From: Streptomyces physcomitrii
Lineage (GTDB): Bacteria > Actinomycetota > Actinomycetes > Streptomycetales > Streptomycetaceae
DNA length: 64,000 bases
Direction of reading: 5' to 3'
Assembly: GCF_012273655.1 (NCBI RefSeq)
Contig: NZ_JAAWWP010000011.1
Span: forward strand, 62,001-126,000
The position numbers and the translations under genes are program-made. The first letter of the stretch is position 1; each line of letters starts with the position of its first letter. Positions 8,365 to 16,451 of this stretch are shown here, in pieces. The notes under the pieces are model-generated. The model saw only the letters and a program-made list of their open reading frames with translations, had not been told where the DNA came from and did no database searches.

Positions 8365-9462
8365 GTGGGGATCGAGAGCGATCAGCTCGTCTTCGACTAT
8401 CTGAGCCGGGTCGGCGACCTGGCCCAGCAGCGGCAGCTGCCCTCGGGCGCCCGGATGCGCCTGGTGTCCGAGCTGCGCAACGAGATCGAGCAGCGCAGGG
8501 CCAGGACCTCCGACGAGACCCCGGCCTCCGTGCGGCGCCTGCTCGACCGCCTGGGCAGCCCCGAGGAGCGGGTCACGGCGGCGGGCGGCGGCGCCCCGGC
8601 CGCCGGTGCGGCGCCGCCCTCCCCGGCCGCGGTCCCCTCCCAGCGGGAGGACGAGCGGCCCCCCGCGCCCGCCCGCCGGGGACTGCTCGGCAAGCGGTCC
8701 CGCCCCGCGCGGCCGGAGGCCCCGGGGGACCGGAAGGCGCCGGAGCAGGAGGCGGAGCAGCCCCGATTGCTGCCGAAGAGCCTGCGCCGCCGGGCGCCAC
8801 GGCCCCGTACCGAGGAGACACCGCCGCCCGCCGAGGTGCCCTCGCCGCCGCATCTCGCCAGCGCGGTGGAGCTGGGCGACCAGCGCGCCGGAGGGGACTG
8901 GTGGAGCGACCGGACGCCCTTCGGGCCCGGCGAGAGCGTGCCCGGCTTCGTCGGCGGCATCGAGATCCCGGAGATACTGCGTCCGCCCCCGCAGAAGGCC
9001 GACCTCAGCAAGCCGCTGCCCGCGGGCAAGCCCGGTGAGTCCGGCAAGGCGGCGGAGGCCGAGGACGCCGGGGAGGAAGCGGCCGAGGAGGCCGTCGTCC
9101 GGGGGCGGCTGCGGCTGCTCGCGGGCGGCTGGAGCAATCCGCTGCTGCTGCTCGCCGCGCTCAGCCTGCTCGCGGGCGCGGTGCTCGGCAACCTCGTCGT
9201 CCTCGCCGTGGGCTGGCTGATCGCCTACCTCTCCCGGCGGCTGACCTCCGCCGAGTCCAAGACCGCGGTCCTCGTCCTGCCCGGCCTCTCGCTGCTCGGC
9301 GGCGCCGTCTGGCTGTGGGGCAGGTCCCGCGGCCGCTGGGGCGAGGCCATCGCCGACGGCCGGATGAGCGAGGCGATCGCCGACACCTGGCCCTGGGTGC
9401 TGCGCGCGGCCGCCCTCGCCTCGGCGGCGTACGTGGTCTGGCGCTCCCAGCGGCGGCGGTGA
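8365..9462 (+). CDS. conserved Streptomyces membrane protein with charged N-terminal half
   Basis: 365 aa starting at GTG after GGAGGGGAC. Residues 1-75 (DQLVFDYLSRVGDLAQQRQL, then LVSELRNEIEQRR and VRRLLDRLGSPEERV) resemble the helical region of DUF1700/HAAS-type proteins that bind partner regulators. A long proline/arginine/glutamate-rich linker follows to about residue 250. Three hydrophobic segments lie near 258-290, 300-319 and 342-361, so the C-terminus is in the membrane. No catalytic motif is seen. It is divergent from the helicase-associated gene and 90 bp upstream of the HAD phosphatase. Function unknown; a signalling or anti-sigma-like role would be speculation. Confidence 0.75.
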   Translation: MGIESDQLVFDYLSRVGDLAQQRQLPSGARMRLVSELRNEIEQRRARTSDETPASVRRLLDRLGSPEERVTAAGGGAPAAGAAPPSPAAVPSQREDERPPAPARRGLLGKRSRPARPEAPGDRKAPEQEAEQPRLLPKSLRRRAPRPRTEETPPPAEVPSPPHLASAVELGDQRAGGDWWSDRTPFGPGESVPGFVGGIEIPEILRPPPQKADLSKPLPAGKPGESGKAAEAEDAGEEAAEEAVVRGRLRLLAGGWSNPLLLLAALSLLAGAVLGNLVVLAVGWLIAYLSRRLTSAESKTAVLVLPGLSLLGGAVWLWGRSRGRWGEAIADGRMSEAIADTWPWVLRAAALASAAYVVWRSQRRR

Positions 9463-9553
9463 GCGGGGCGGGCGGCCGCGGTCCGGCCGCGCGGACGGTG
9501 ATCTCCGCCACCCGCGCCGCCGGTGTCCGGTACCCCCTCGGCACAATTGCCGC

Positions 9554-10207
9554 ATGGCTTCCCCCGCGACCGTGCCCCCGCCCGCCGACCGCTCCGTACC
9601 CACCGTCGGTTTCGACCTGGACATGACCCTGGTCGACACCCGGCCCGGCATCCACGCCACCTACCGCGCCCTCGCCGAGGAGACCGGCACCTGGATAGAC
9701 GCCGACCTCGCGGTGAGCAGGCTCGGTCCGCCGCTGGAGCAGGAACTCGCCCACTGGTTCCCCGAGGCGGCGATCGAGGAGATCGCCGTCCGCTACCGCG
9801 AGCTGTACCGGCGGATGGCGATCGAGCTGAGCCAGGCGCTGCCGGGCGCCCGCGAGTCGCTGGCCGCGGTGCGCGAACAGGGCGGCCGGACGCTGGTGGT
9901 GACCGCGAAGTCGCAGCCGCTGGCCGCGCTGCACCTCTCGTATCTGGATCTCGAACCGGACGCCCTGGTGGGCGGGTTGTGGGCGGAGGCCAAGGCGCTC
10001 GCGCTGCGCGAGCACGGGGCGGGCGTCTACGTCGGCGACCACCTGGCCGATGTGCGCGGCGCCCGCGCGGCCGGCGCCCTCGCGGTCTCGGTGCCGAGCG
10101 GCCCCTGCAGCGCGGACGAACTGCGCGCCGAGGGCGCCGATGTCCTCCTCGACGACCTCGCCGCCTTCCCCGAGTGGTTCGGGCGGCACGCGCGGGGGGC
10201 TGCCTGA
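9554..10207 (+). CDS. HAD-superfamily phosphatase (phosphoglycolate-phosphatase type)
   Basis: 217 aa. All four HAD motifs are present: I, GFDLDMTLVDT (nucleophile and acid/base aspartates); II, threonine in LVVTAKS; III, lysine in WAEAKA; IV, GDHLADV. The helical cap between motifs I and II (about residues 30-95) is of the PGP/beta-phosphoglucomutase type. A small phosphorylated metabolite is the expected substrate; the sequence does not identify it. No Shine-Dalgarno precedes the ATG, but CACAAT (9542-9547) lies 6 nt upstream, consistent with leaderless transcription. It converges on the small membrane-protein gene at 10429. Confidence 0.85.
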   Translation: MASPATVPPPADRSVPTVGFDLDMTLVDTRPGIHATYRALAEETGTWIDADLAVSRLGPPLEQELAHWFPEAAIEEIAVRYRELYRRMAIELSQALPGARESLAAVREQGGRTLVVTAKSQPLAALHLSYLDLEPDALVGGLWAEAKALALREHGAGVYVGDHLADVRGARAAGALAVSVPSGPCSADELRAEGADVLLDDLAAFPEWFGRHARGAA

Positions 10208-10335
10208 GGGCCGTACGTACCGGTGACGCGGGGCCCTTGACGGGCGGACGCGCTGCTGAGGCGTACGGGACCCGGGGGACGGGGGATGCCCGAGTCCGGA
10301 GCTGAGGTGCGGGCCGGGCGGGAAGCGGGGTGACC

Positions 10336-10385
10336 GGCCGGTACGTGACGGACGGCCGGTATGTACCGGACGGCCGTCCGGTATG
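10336..10385. repeat. 18-bp tandem repeat ending in a 20-bp perfect palindrome
   Basis: Units GGCCGGTACGTGACGGAC (10336-10353) and GGCCGGTATGTACCGGAC (10354-10371) are followed by a partial third copy. The junction forms the perfect palindrome TACCGGACGGCCGTCCGGTA (10364-10383). It lies between the convergent HAD and small-membrane-protein genes, so a bidirectional transcription-termination or mRNA-end role is plausible. Confidence 0.5.
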
Positions 10386-10428
10386 CGGCGGGCGGCGGAC
10401 CTGCTTCGGGTGCCGCCCCGTGGGGTGG

Positions 10429-10707
10429 TCAGCCCTGCCGGGCGGTGCGGGCCGCGCGGCGCTGGGCGGCGGCCGAGCGGCACAGGCCGGCCGCGGCGAG
10501 CAGGAAGCCGGCGCCCATGAGCATGCTGAGCAGGAACATGTAGGTGGGCAGCGGGGCGGTGCCGAGGAGGAGCGGGACCAGGGTGGCCAGGGTGGCGAGC
10601 GCGCCGAGGAGGAAGACGGCGGCTCCGGCGCGCACCAGCCGGTCGCCGGGTCCGGCGCCGCTGTCCGTGGTTCTCCCGGCGCCGCTGTCCGTGGTTTTGT
10701 CTCGCAC
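10429..10707 (-). CDS. small two-helix membrane protein
   Basis: 92 aa. The N-terminus carries an exact internal duplication (TTDSGAG twice), from a short DNA repeat. Two hydrophobic segments follow, AGAAVFLLGALATLATLVPL (about 27-46) and PTYMFLLSMLMGAGFLLAAAG (about 54-74), then a basic tail RRAARTAR. No enzymatic motif is present. It is divergent from the cold-shock gene. Probably a conserved Streptomyces membrane protein of unknown role. Confidence 0.65.
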   Translation of the reverse strand: MRDKTTDSGAGRTTDSGAGPGDRLVRAGAAVFLLGALATLATLVPLLLGTAPLPTYMFLLSMLMGAGFLLAAAGLCRSAAAQRRAARTARQG

Positions 10708-10876
10708 CCGAGCAGGGTAGTTCCCAGCGCATAGGCGAGAAACCGGCGGCGCCGCGTGCCCGGCTCGGGGATCATGGCAGTGGTACCGGGCAGGCGGCCC
10801 GCTGCTCTGCGGGTACCGGGCAGGCCGACCGACGGCCCTTCAGCGAACACCGAGTGCGAAGACGAGGACTGACTTC

Positions 10877-11260
10877 ATGCCCACCGGCAAGGTCAAATGG
10901 TTCAACAGCGAGAAGGGCTTCGGCTTCCTCTCCCGCGACGACGGCGGCGACGTCTTCGTGCACTCCTCCGTACTCCCCGAAGGCGTCGAGGGCCTGAAGC
11001 CGGGCCAGCGTGTCGAGTTCGGCGTGGTCGCGGGCCAGCGCGGGGACCAGGCGCTCTCCGTGACGCTGCTCGACCCGGCACCCTCGGTGGCCGCCGCCCA
11101 GCGCCGCAAACCGGACGAACTCGCCTCCATCGTGCAGGACTTGACCACCCTCCTGGAGAACATCACCCCGATGCTGGAGAAGGGCCGCTACCCCGACAAG
11201 GCGGCCGGCAAGCAGATCGCCGGACTGCTGCGGGCGGTCGCCGACCAGCTCGACGTCTGA
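10877..11260 (+). CDS. cold-shock-domain RNA-binding protein with C-terminal extension
   Basis: 127 aa. Residues 1-65 are a cold-shock domain: GKVKWFNSEKGFGFL contains RNP1 (KGFGF) and DVFVHSS contains RNP2, which bind single-stranded RNA or DNA. Ordinary CspA proteins stop near residue 67; this one adds about 60 residues including a helical stretch LASIVQDLTTLLENITPMLE. This longer form is found in Streptomyces beside the menaquinone genes. AGGA sits 10 nt before the ATG. The role is probably an RNA chaperone; what the extension does is unknown. Confidence 0.88.
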   Translation: MPTGKVKWFNSEKGFGFLSRDDGGDVFVHSSVLPEGVEGLKPGQRVEFGVVAGQRGDQALSVTLLDPAPSVAAAQRRKPDELASIVQDLTTLLENITPMLEKGRYPDKAAGKQIAGLLRAVADQLDV

Positions 11261-11311
11261 GCCTTCGCCGCCCGCCGCCCCCCGACCGCGAGGCTTTCAG
11301 CCGCGAGGCCC

Positions 11312-12157
11312 TCAGGGAAAGGCCAGCGCCGCGGGCGGCAGCGGCGGGACCAGTCCCTCGGCCGCCGCCCGGGTGAGCAGTCCGCGGACGGCGGCGTAGC
11401 CCTCCTCGCCGAGACCGGCGGTGAACTCGTTGACGTACAGGCCGATGTGCTGGTCCGCGACGGCCGGGTCCATCTCCTGGGCGTGCGCGAGGACATAGGG
11501 CCGGGAGGCGGCCGGGTCGTCCCAGGCCGCGCGGACCGAGCGGCGGGCGGACTCGGCGAGCAGTTCGAGGCGCTCGGCGCCGAGCGAGCGCCGGGCGATG
11601 ATCGCGCCGAGCGGGATCGGCAGCCCGGTGGTGTCCTCCCAGTGCTCGCCGAGGTCGGCCAGCCGGTGCAGCCCGTAGTCCTGGTAGGTGAAGCGGGCCT
11701 CGTGGATGACGAGCCCGGCGTCGATCTCGCCGTCGCGCACCGCGGGCATGATCCGCTCGAAGGGCATCACCACGATCTCGCCGACCCCGCCGGGCACCTG
11801 CTCGGCCGCCCACAGCCGGAACAGCAGATACGCGGTCGAGCGCTCGCTCGGCACCGCGACCCGCTTGCCGGTCAGCGCGGCGCCCGGCTCCCGGGTGAGC
11901 ACCAGCGGACCGCAGCCGCGGCCGAGCGCGCCGCCGCAGGGCAGCAGCGCGTACTCGTCGAGGACCCAGGGCAGCACCGCGTAGGAGACCTTCAGGACGT
12001 CCAGCTCGCCGCGTTCGGCCATGCCGTTGGTGAGGTGGATGTCGGCGAAGGTGACGTCGAGGCCGGGTGCGCCGGGCAGCCGTCCGTGGGCCCAGGCGTC
12101 GAAGACGAAGGTGTCGTTCGGGCAGGGCGAGTAGGCGATCCGCAGCGGCTCGGTCAC
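11312..12157 (-). CDS. mqnD: 1,4-dihydroxy-6-naphthoate synthase (futalosine menaquinone pathway)
   Basis: 281 aa, GTG start 10 nt after the mqnB stop. RIAYSPCPNDTFVFDAWAHG at residue 5, then FADIHLTNGMAERGELDVLK and LGAIIARRSLG are signatures of the MqnA/MqnD periplasmic-binding-like fold; the SPCPNDTF motif marks MqnD. The enzyme converts cyclic dehypoxanthinyl futalosine to 1,4-dihydroxy-6-naphthoate for menaquinone, the Streptomyces respiratory quinone. Pairing with mqnB matches S. coelicolor, where these genes are recalled as SCO4326/SCO4327. Length is normal. Confidence 0.93.
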   Translation of the reverse strand: MTEPLRIAYSPCPNDTFVFDAWAHGRLPGAPGLDVTFADIHLTNGMAERGELDVLKVSYAVLPWVLDEYALLPCGGALGRGCGPLVLTREPGAALTGKRVAVPSERSTAYLLFRLWAAEQVPGGVGEIVVMPFERIMPAVRDGEIDAGLVIHEARFTYQDYGLHRLADLGEHWEDTTGLPIPLGAIIARRSLGAERLELLAESARRSVRAAWDDPAASRPYVLAHAQEMDPAVADQHIGLYVNEFTAGLGEEGYAAVRGLLTRAAAEGLVPPLPPAALAFP

Positions 12158-12167
12158 GTGGCTCAGC

Positions 12168-12923
12168 TCATCCTCGGTCGGGGACCTGTTCCTCGGTCCA
12201 ACTCTCCAGTACGGGCAGGAATTTCCGCATGCCCCCGGTCAGCGCCGCGAAGGCCTCCGGGATCCGCCAGGCGGCGCGGTCGCGGGGGCCCACCGGGTTC
12301 GAGACGGCGCGCAGTTCGGCGACCGGGCAGCCGTGCGCGGCGGCGGCCTCGGCCACCCCGAAGCCCTCCATCGCCTCGGCGAGGGCCCGCGGATGGCGGG
12401 CGCGCAGCACGGCGGCGCGCGCGGCGCTGCCGGTGACCGTGGAGACGGTGAGCACCTCGCCCGCGGGGCAGCCGAGCGCGGCGGCGGCCCGGCGCACCAG
12501 CTCGGGCGGCGGGGTGTGCGTGACGGTGCCGAAGCCGAGCGCGGTGACCGGCAGGAAGCCCTCGGGCGACTCGGCGCCCAGGTCGGCGGCGGTGATCAGC
12601 TCGGCGAGCACCAGCGAGCCGACCGGCGCCGCGGGCAGGAAGCCGCCGCCGATGCCCGCGCTGACCACCAGGCCGTACGGTTCGCCCGCGAGCGCGGCGG
12701 CGGTCAGCGCGCTCGCGGTGGCGGCGGCGGCCCGGGCCGGGCCCACGCCCGCCGCGAGCAGGTCGGCGACGGGGGCGCCGGGGCGGGCGGCGGTCCGCAC
12801 CCGGTGCAGGACGGCGCCGCCGGGCAGCCGCCGCTCCTCTACGGCTTCGGTGAACGCCCGCGCCACCGCGTCCCGTTCCTGCGGGACCGCGGTGGCGAGG
12901 AGTATGCGCGGCGGTTTCGTCAG
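12168..12923 (-). CDS. mqnB: futalosine hydrolase
   Basis: 251 aa if started at CTG 12923; a GTG at 12866 would delete the conserved first strand (RILLATAVPQERDAVARAF). In the MTAN nucleosidase fold, VVSAGIGGGF, the catalytic glutamate region AEAMEGFGVAEAAA and SNPVGPRDR with its aspartate are all present. The enzyme removes hypoxanthine from futalosine (or adenine from aminodeoxyfutalosine) ahead of MqnC and MqnD. No ATG, GTG or TTG exists in frame upstream of 12866. The CTG overlaps the upstream TGA as CTGA and follows AAGGAAG, mimicking an ATGA coupled start. Family confident; start inferred. Confidence 0.88.
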   Translation of the reverse strand: MTKPPRILLATAVPQERDAVARAFTEAVEERRLPGGAVLHRVRTAARPGAPVADLLAAGVGPARAAAATASALTAAALAGEPYGLVVSAGIGGGFLPAAPVGSLVLAELITAADLGAESPEGFLPVTALGFGTVTHTPPPELVRRAAAALGCPAGEVLTVSTVTGSAARAAVLRARHPRALAEAMEGFGVAEAAAAHGCPVAELRAVSNPVGPRDRAAWRIPEAFAALTGGMRKFLPVLESWTEEQVPDRG

Positions 12924-13423
12924 TCTTCCTTCGTCAGCTTGAACGACCAGAGGCCGTAGGCCTTCTGATTATCGCCCTTGGCGATGGAGACGGTGGTCGA
13001 GTCGCCCTGCGCCCCGTACTGCTGGTTGAAGAAGACGCTGCCCGGGACGGTGGTGTACGTCCGCTTCAGGGGCTCGGTGATGGGCTGGCCGTTCAGGAGC
13101 AGGGCCCAGCCCTTGTCCGCGATGTCCGGTTCGACGCCGAAGCGCACGGTCTCGTCCGCGTGCACCTTGATCGTCTTGATGCCCTTGCTCGCGGTGAGGC
13201 AGGACTTGACCTGCTCGGTGCTCAGCGGCTCGTCGCCCTCGTTGTAGCACTCGGCCTCGGAGTGGACCGAGTCGGTGCCCACGGTGACGGTCGCGATCGG
13301 GGTCGGCTTGTCGCAGGCGGTCAGGACCAGGGGACCGGCCGCGGCGGCGGCGAGTACGGCGAGGGCGCGGCGGCGGGCCGGGTTCGCGGGGGCGGGCGGC
13401 TCGGCCGCGAGCGGGGTGGTCAT
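12920..13423 (-). CDS. secreted lipoprotein, DUF2771-like
   Basis: 167 aa. An N-terminal basic stretch PARRR and hydrophobic core end in a lipobox LTAC with Cys37, so the mature protein is lipid-anchored outside the membrane. The mature part (AECYNEGDEPLSTEQVKSC, then VRFGVEPDIADKGWALLLNG) has a cysteine pair and an Ig-like feel. It resembles DUF2771 lipoproteins that sit in this position in Streptomyces. Its TGA overlaps the proposed CTG start of mqnB, so the two are probably translationally coupled. Function unknown; a link to menaquinone is positional only. Confidence 0.75.
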   Translation of the reverse strand: MTTPLAAEPPAPANPARRRALAVLAAAAAGPLVLTACDKPTPIATVTVGTDSVHSEAECYNEGDEPLSTEQVKSCLTASKGIKTIKVHADETVRFGVEPDIADKGWALLLNGQPITEPLKRTYTTVPGSVFFNQQYGAQGDSTTVSIAKGDNQKAYGLWSFKLTKED

Positions 13424-13495
13424 GGCCGAAAGGTTAACCGCGGCCGTGCTGCTCCGGTGTGCCCGGCGGCGGCGTGCCGCCCGTATCGTGCCCGG

Positions 13496-15016
13496 TCAGG
13501 CCAGCCGTGCGCGCCGCCCCCCGCGATGGCGTGCCGCCGCGAGCAGTCCCCGTACCGTCGACAACCAGCCAAGGGCGACGATGCCCGCGGCGACCGAGAG
13601 GCCGAGCGAGCCGACCAGCGGCAGGGAGATCCCGATCGCCCCGCCGAGCACCCAGGACATCTGCAGCAGCGTCTCGGAACGGGCGAAGGCGCTGGTGCGC
13701 ACCAGCTCCGGGACGTCCCGCTGGATCAACGCGTCGAGGGAGAGCTTGGCGAGCGCCTGCCCGAAACCGGCGGTGGCGCCGAGCGCGGCCACCGCCACCG
13801 CGCCGAAGAAGACCGCGGCGCAGATCGCCACCCCGAGGGCGAGCCCGCACACCGTGACGATGATGATCTCCGGGCCGCGGGCCTTCAGCCAGGCCCCGAC
13901 CGCCGTGCCGAGCGCGTTGCCGGTGCCCGCCGCCACGCCCACTATCCCGAGCGAGACCGCCGCGCTCTGCCCGGCCAGCGGCTCCTGGCGCAGCAGGAAC
14001 GCCAGGAAGAAGATGAGGAATCCGGAGAGGCCGCGCAGCGAGGCGTTGGCGGCCAGCGCGTGGGTGACCGCGGGCCCGACCGTCCGCAGGCCCGGCTTGC
14101 GCTCCTTGGCCTCCTTGGCCTCCTTGGTCTTTCTGCGCTCCTCGGTGTCCTCGGCGTCCTTGGCGTCCCCGGCCTCGGACCGGGCCGCCTCGGACCCCTT
14201 CCTGCCGGGCTCGGCCCTGCGCTCCCGCATCCGGGCCAGGCGCAGATGCTCCTCGTCGGCGGCGAGCAGCGCCCGGCGCTCGCCCTTCGCGGAGTCCACC
14301 TTGGGCGGCATGGACAGCGAGAGGAACATGCCCGCCACGAAGAGCACGAAGGCCCCGTACAGCGGCCAGGGCGGGCCGATCTGGTGCAGCCCCGCCCCGA
14401 TCGGCGCCGCCGCGGCCGTCGCGAGCAGACCGCCGAGCGTCACCCGGGAGTTCGCCTTCACCAGCGAGAAGCCCGGCGGCAGCAGCCGCGGTACGACCGC
14501 GCTGCGCACCACCCCGTACGCCTTCGAGGCCACCAGGACGCCGAGCGCCGCCGGATACAGCTCCAGGCTGCCGGTCGCCACCGCCCCGGAGAGCATCAGC
14601 GCGAGCAGCGCCCGGGCCAGCATCGAGGCGGCCATCGCGGCGCGGCGGCCGTGCGGCAGCCGGTCCAGGAGCGGGCCGATCACCGGGGCGAGCAGGGTGA
14701 ACGGGGCCATGGTGATCGCCAGATAGAGCGCGACGCGCCCGCGGGCCTCGTCCGTCGGCACCGAGAAGAAGACCGTGGAGGCGAGTGCCACCGTGATCAT
14801 CACGTCCCCGGCGCCGTTCACCGCGTGCAGCTCGATCAGCTTGCCGAGGCCCGACTCGCCCGCGCCGTGCGCGTGTGTCGCCCTGCGGATCTGCCGGGCC
14901 GCGCCGGTGAACGGCCGGTGCAGGGCACGCCCGAGGGCCCGGACCGCCCGGCTCGCGGGTCCGGGCTGTCCGGGTCCGGCTCTGTCGAAGGAGTGGGTCG
15001 ACCTGGCAGCTGCCAC
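13496..15016 (-). CDS. MFS transporter with Lys/Glu-rich central loop
   Basis: 506 aa from GTG 15016. About 12 hydrophobic segments are arranged in two halves, with DRLPHGRRAAM as the loop 2-3 motif. The central cytoplasmic loop (near residues 255-325) is unusually long and charged, with KTKEAKEAKERK encoded by a short tandem DNA repeat near 14104-14140. Substrate is not evident; the sequence resembles conserved Streptomyces MFS proteins next to DUF3027. It is divergent from DUF3027 and upstream of the lipoprotein-mqnB-mqnD genes on the same strand (72-bp gap). An ATP-free proton-coupled exporter is the likeliest type. Confidence 0.85.
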   Translation of the reverse strand: MAAARSTHSFDRAGPGQPGPASRAVRALGRALHRPFTGAARQIRRATHAHGAGESGLGKLIELHAVNGAGDVMITVALASTVFFSVPTDEARGRVALYLAITMAPFTLLAPVIGPLLDRLPHGRRAAMAASMLARALLALMLSGAVATGSLELYPAALGVLVASKAYGVVRSAVVPRLLPPGFSLVKANSRVTLGGLLATAAAAPIGAGLHQIGPPWPLYGAFVLFVAGMFLSLSMPPKVDSAKGERRALLAADEEHLRLARMRERRAEPGRKGSEAARSEAGDAKDAEDTEERRKTKEAKEAKERKPGLRTVGPAVTHALAANASLRGLSGFLIFFLAFLLRQEPLAGQSAAVSLGIVGVAAGTGNALGTAVGAWLKARGPEIIIVTVCGLALGVAICAAVFFGAVAVAALGATAGFGQALAKLSLDALIQRDVPELVRTSAFARSETLLQMSWVLGGAIGISLPLVGSLGLSVAAGIVALGWLSTVRGLLAAARHRGGRRARLA

Positions 15017-15145
15017 CCCGCAATAGTGCACTGTCCGCGCGGCACCCGTAGCCGCCCGCGCCGCCGGGGCCCCGCGGCACGCCCGCGGCACCCGTGACCG
15101 GAGGTCGCGGTGCGCGTCAAGGCGCCGAGAGGGTAGCGTGCCCTG

Positions 15146-15343
15146 ATGAGTGAGTCCGCCGACCGGCGGGGCTCACCCGAAGCAGCGCCCGCGGCGGTTG
15201 ATTCTGGCCGCGCGCCTGATGGCCCTCTTGCAGAATGGAAGGCACAGGTGCGCCCGGGGACACCGGGCGTGGACGTCGACGCGGCCCACCGGTCCGCTCC
15301 GTCCGCGCTCCCGCCACCGGGGCGTACTCGTGAGACGGCGTAG
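15146..15343 (+). CDS. possible 65-aa leader ORF upstream of DUF3027
   Basis: ATG at 15146 follows TAGCGT by 6 nt, the spacing of a leaderless start. The reading frame (MSESADRRGSPEAAPAAVD...) ends with a TAG just before the GGAGAG ribosome site of the next gene. The product is rich in Ala, Pro and Arg, without recognisable fold. It may be a real small protein, a translated leader that couples to DUF3027, or chance. The 343-bp gap 15017-15359 otherwise shows only promoter-like AT-containing sequence near 15025. Confidence 0.25.
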   Translation: MSESADRRGSPEAAPAAVDSGRAPDGPLAEWKAQVRPGTPGVDVDAAHRSAPSALPPPGRTRETA

Positions 15344-15359
15344 GAGAGAAGCGATACCT

Positions 15360-16451
15360 GTGAGCGCAGCGACAACGCGAAGCCGCACCCCCGACCGCCT
15401 CTGCGCCGAGGCCGTCGACCTGGCGAGGGCGGCGGCCGAGGAGGCCGCGGCCCCCGGCGTCGTCGGCGAGTACGTGGGCGCCGTGTCCGAGGGCGACCGG
15501 GTCGTCACCCACCTCTTCGCCTGCGAGGAGAGCGGCTACCGGGGCTGGCGCTGGGCCGTCACGGTGGCCCGCGCCTCCCGCGCGAAGCTGGTCACCCTGG
15601 ACGAAACCGTTCTGCTTCCCGGCCCCGATTCGCTGCTCGCCCCCGAGTGGGTCCCCTGGAGCGAGCGGCTGCGCCCGGGCGACCTCGGCCCCGGTGACCT
15701 GCTGCCGACCGACGCCGAGGACCTGCGCCTGGAGCCCGGCTGGTCCGACGAGGACAATCCGCCGCCCAACTCGGTCGTCGCCGAGCCCTCGGTGGCCGAG
15801 TCCGCCGCCGCGGGCGCCGATGTCGCCGCCGCCGCCGTGCTCGCCGAGGAGGCGGCCGCCCCGGACGCGGTCCCCGGCGTGGACACCTCGGCCGCTCCCG
15901 CCGCGGCGCCCGGCGAAGTCTCCGAGGGCCTCGCCGCGCTCGCCGAGGCGGAGGACGCCGAGGTCACCCCCGGGCCCGCCGCCGACCTGACCGGCACCCC
16001 GCTCCCCACCGGCCGCACCGCGCCCGCCACCTCCCGCGGCGCCATCACCGAGGTCGCCGAGGAACTGGGCATGGGCCGCGCCCGCGTCCTGTCCCGCTAC
16101 GGGCTGCACACCGCAGCCGACCGCTGGGAGGAGTCCTACGGCCCGAAGACGACCATGGCCCAGGCGGCGCCCGCCTCCTGCGCCTCCTGCGGTTTCCTGG
16201 TCCCGCTCGCGGGCTCGCTGCGCCAGGCCTTCGGCGTCTGCGCCAACGAGTTCTCCCCGGCGGACGGCCGCGTGGTCGCCCTCTCCTACGGCTGCGGCGG
16301 CCACTCCGAGGCCGCCGTGATGCCCAAACCGCCCCAGCCGGTGCCCCCGGTCCTCGACGAGACCCGGGTCGACCCGCTGCCGCTGCGGCCCGCCCCGGAC
16401 TCGGGCTCGGTGCAGACGGAGGGGCCCGCGGAGGAGTTCGGGCACTCCTAG
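15360..16451 (+). CDS. DUF3027 family protein
   Basis: 363 aa from GTG 15360 preceded by GGAGAG. The N-terminal 125 residues (LCAEAVDLARAAAEEAA, then GVVGEYVGAVSEGDRVVTHLF and GYRGWRWAVTVARA) are the DUF3027 core. A disordered Ala/Glu-rich linker follows (about 140-220). The C-terminal part contains SRYGLHTAADRWEESYGPK and a cysteine set (CASCGF, CANEF, YGCGG) that looks metal-binding. Actinobacterial family without assigned function. Its stop codon TAG lies within the CTAG target of the inserted element that follows, so the coding sequence is intact. Confidence 0.88.
   Translation: MSAATTRSRTPDRLCAEAVDLARAAAEEAAAPGVVGEYVGAVSEGDRVVTHLFACEESGYRGWRWAVTVARASRAKLVTLDETVLLPGPDSLLAPEWVPWSERLRPGDLGPGDLLPTDAEDLRLEPGWSDEDNPPPNSVVAEPSVAESAAAGADVAAAAVLAEEAAAPDAVPGVDTSAAPAAAPGEVSEGLAALAEAEDAEVTPGPAADLTGTPLPTGRTAPATSRGAITEVAEELGMGRARVLSRYGLHTAADRWEESYGPKTTMAQAAPASCASCGFLVPLAGSLRQAFGVCANEFSPADGRVVALSYGCGGHSEAAVMPKPPQPVPPVLDETRVDPLPLRPAPDSGSVQTEGPAEEFGHS

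Noticed and set aside
5698..9660. Very long minus-strand open frame of about 1320 codons
   Set aside because: It spans two real genes in a different frame and encodes Arg/Pro/Ala-rich sequence without any domain.
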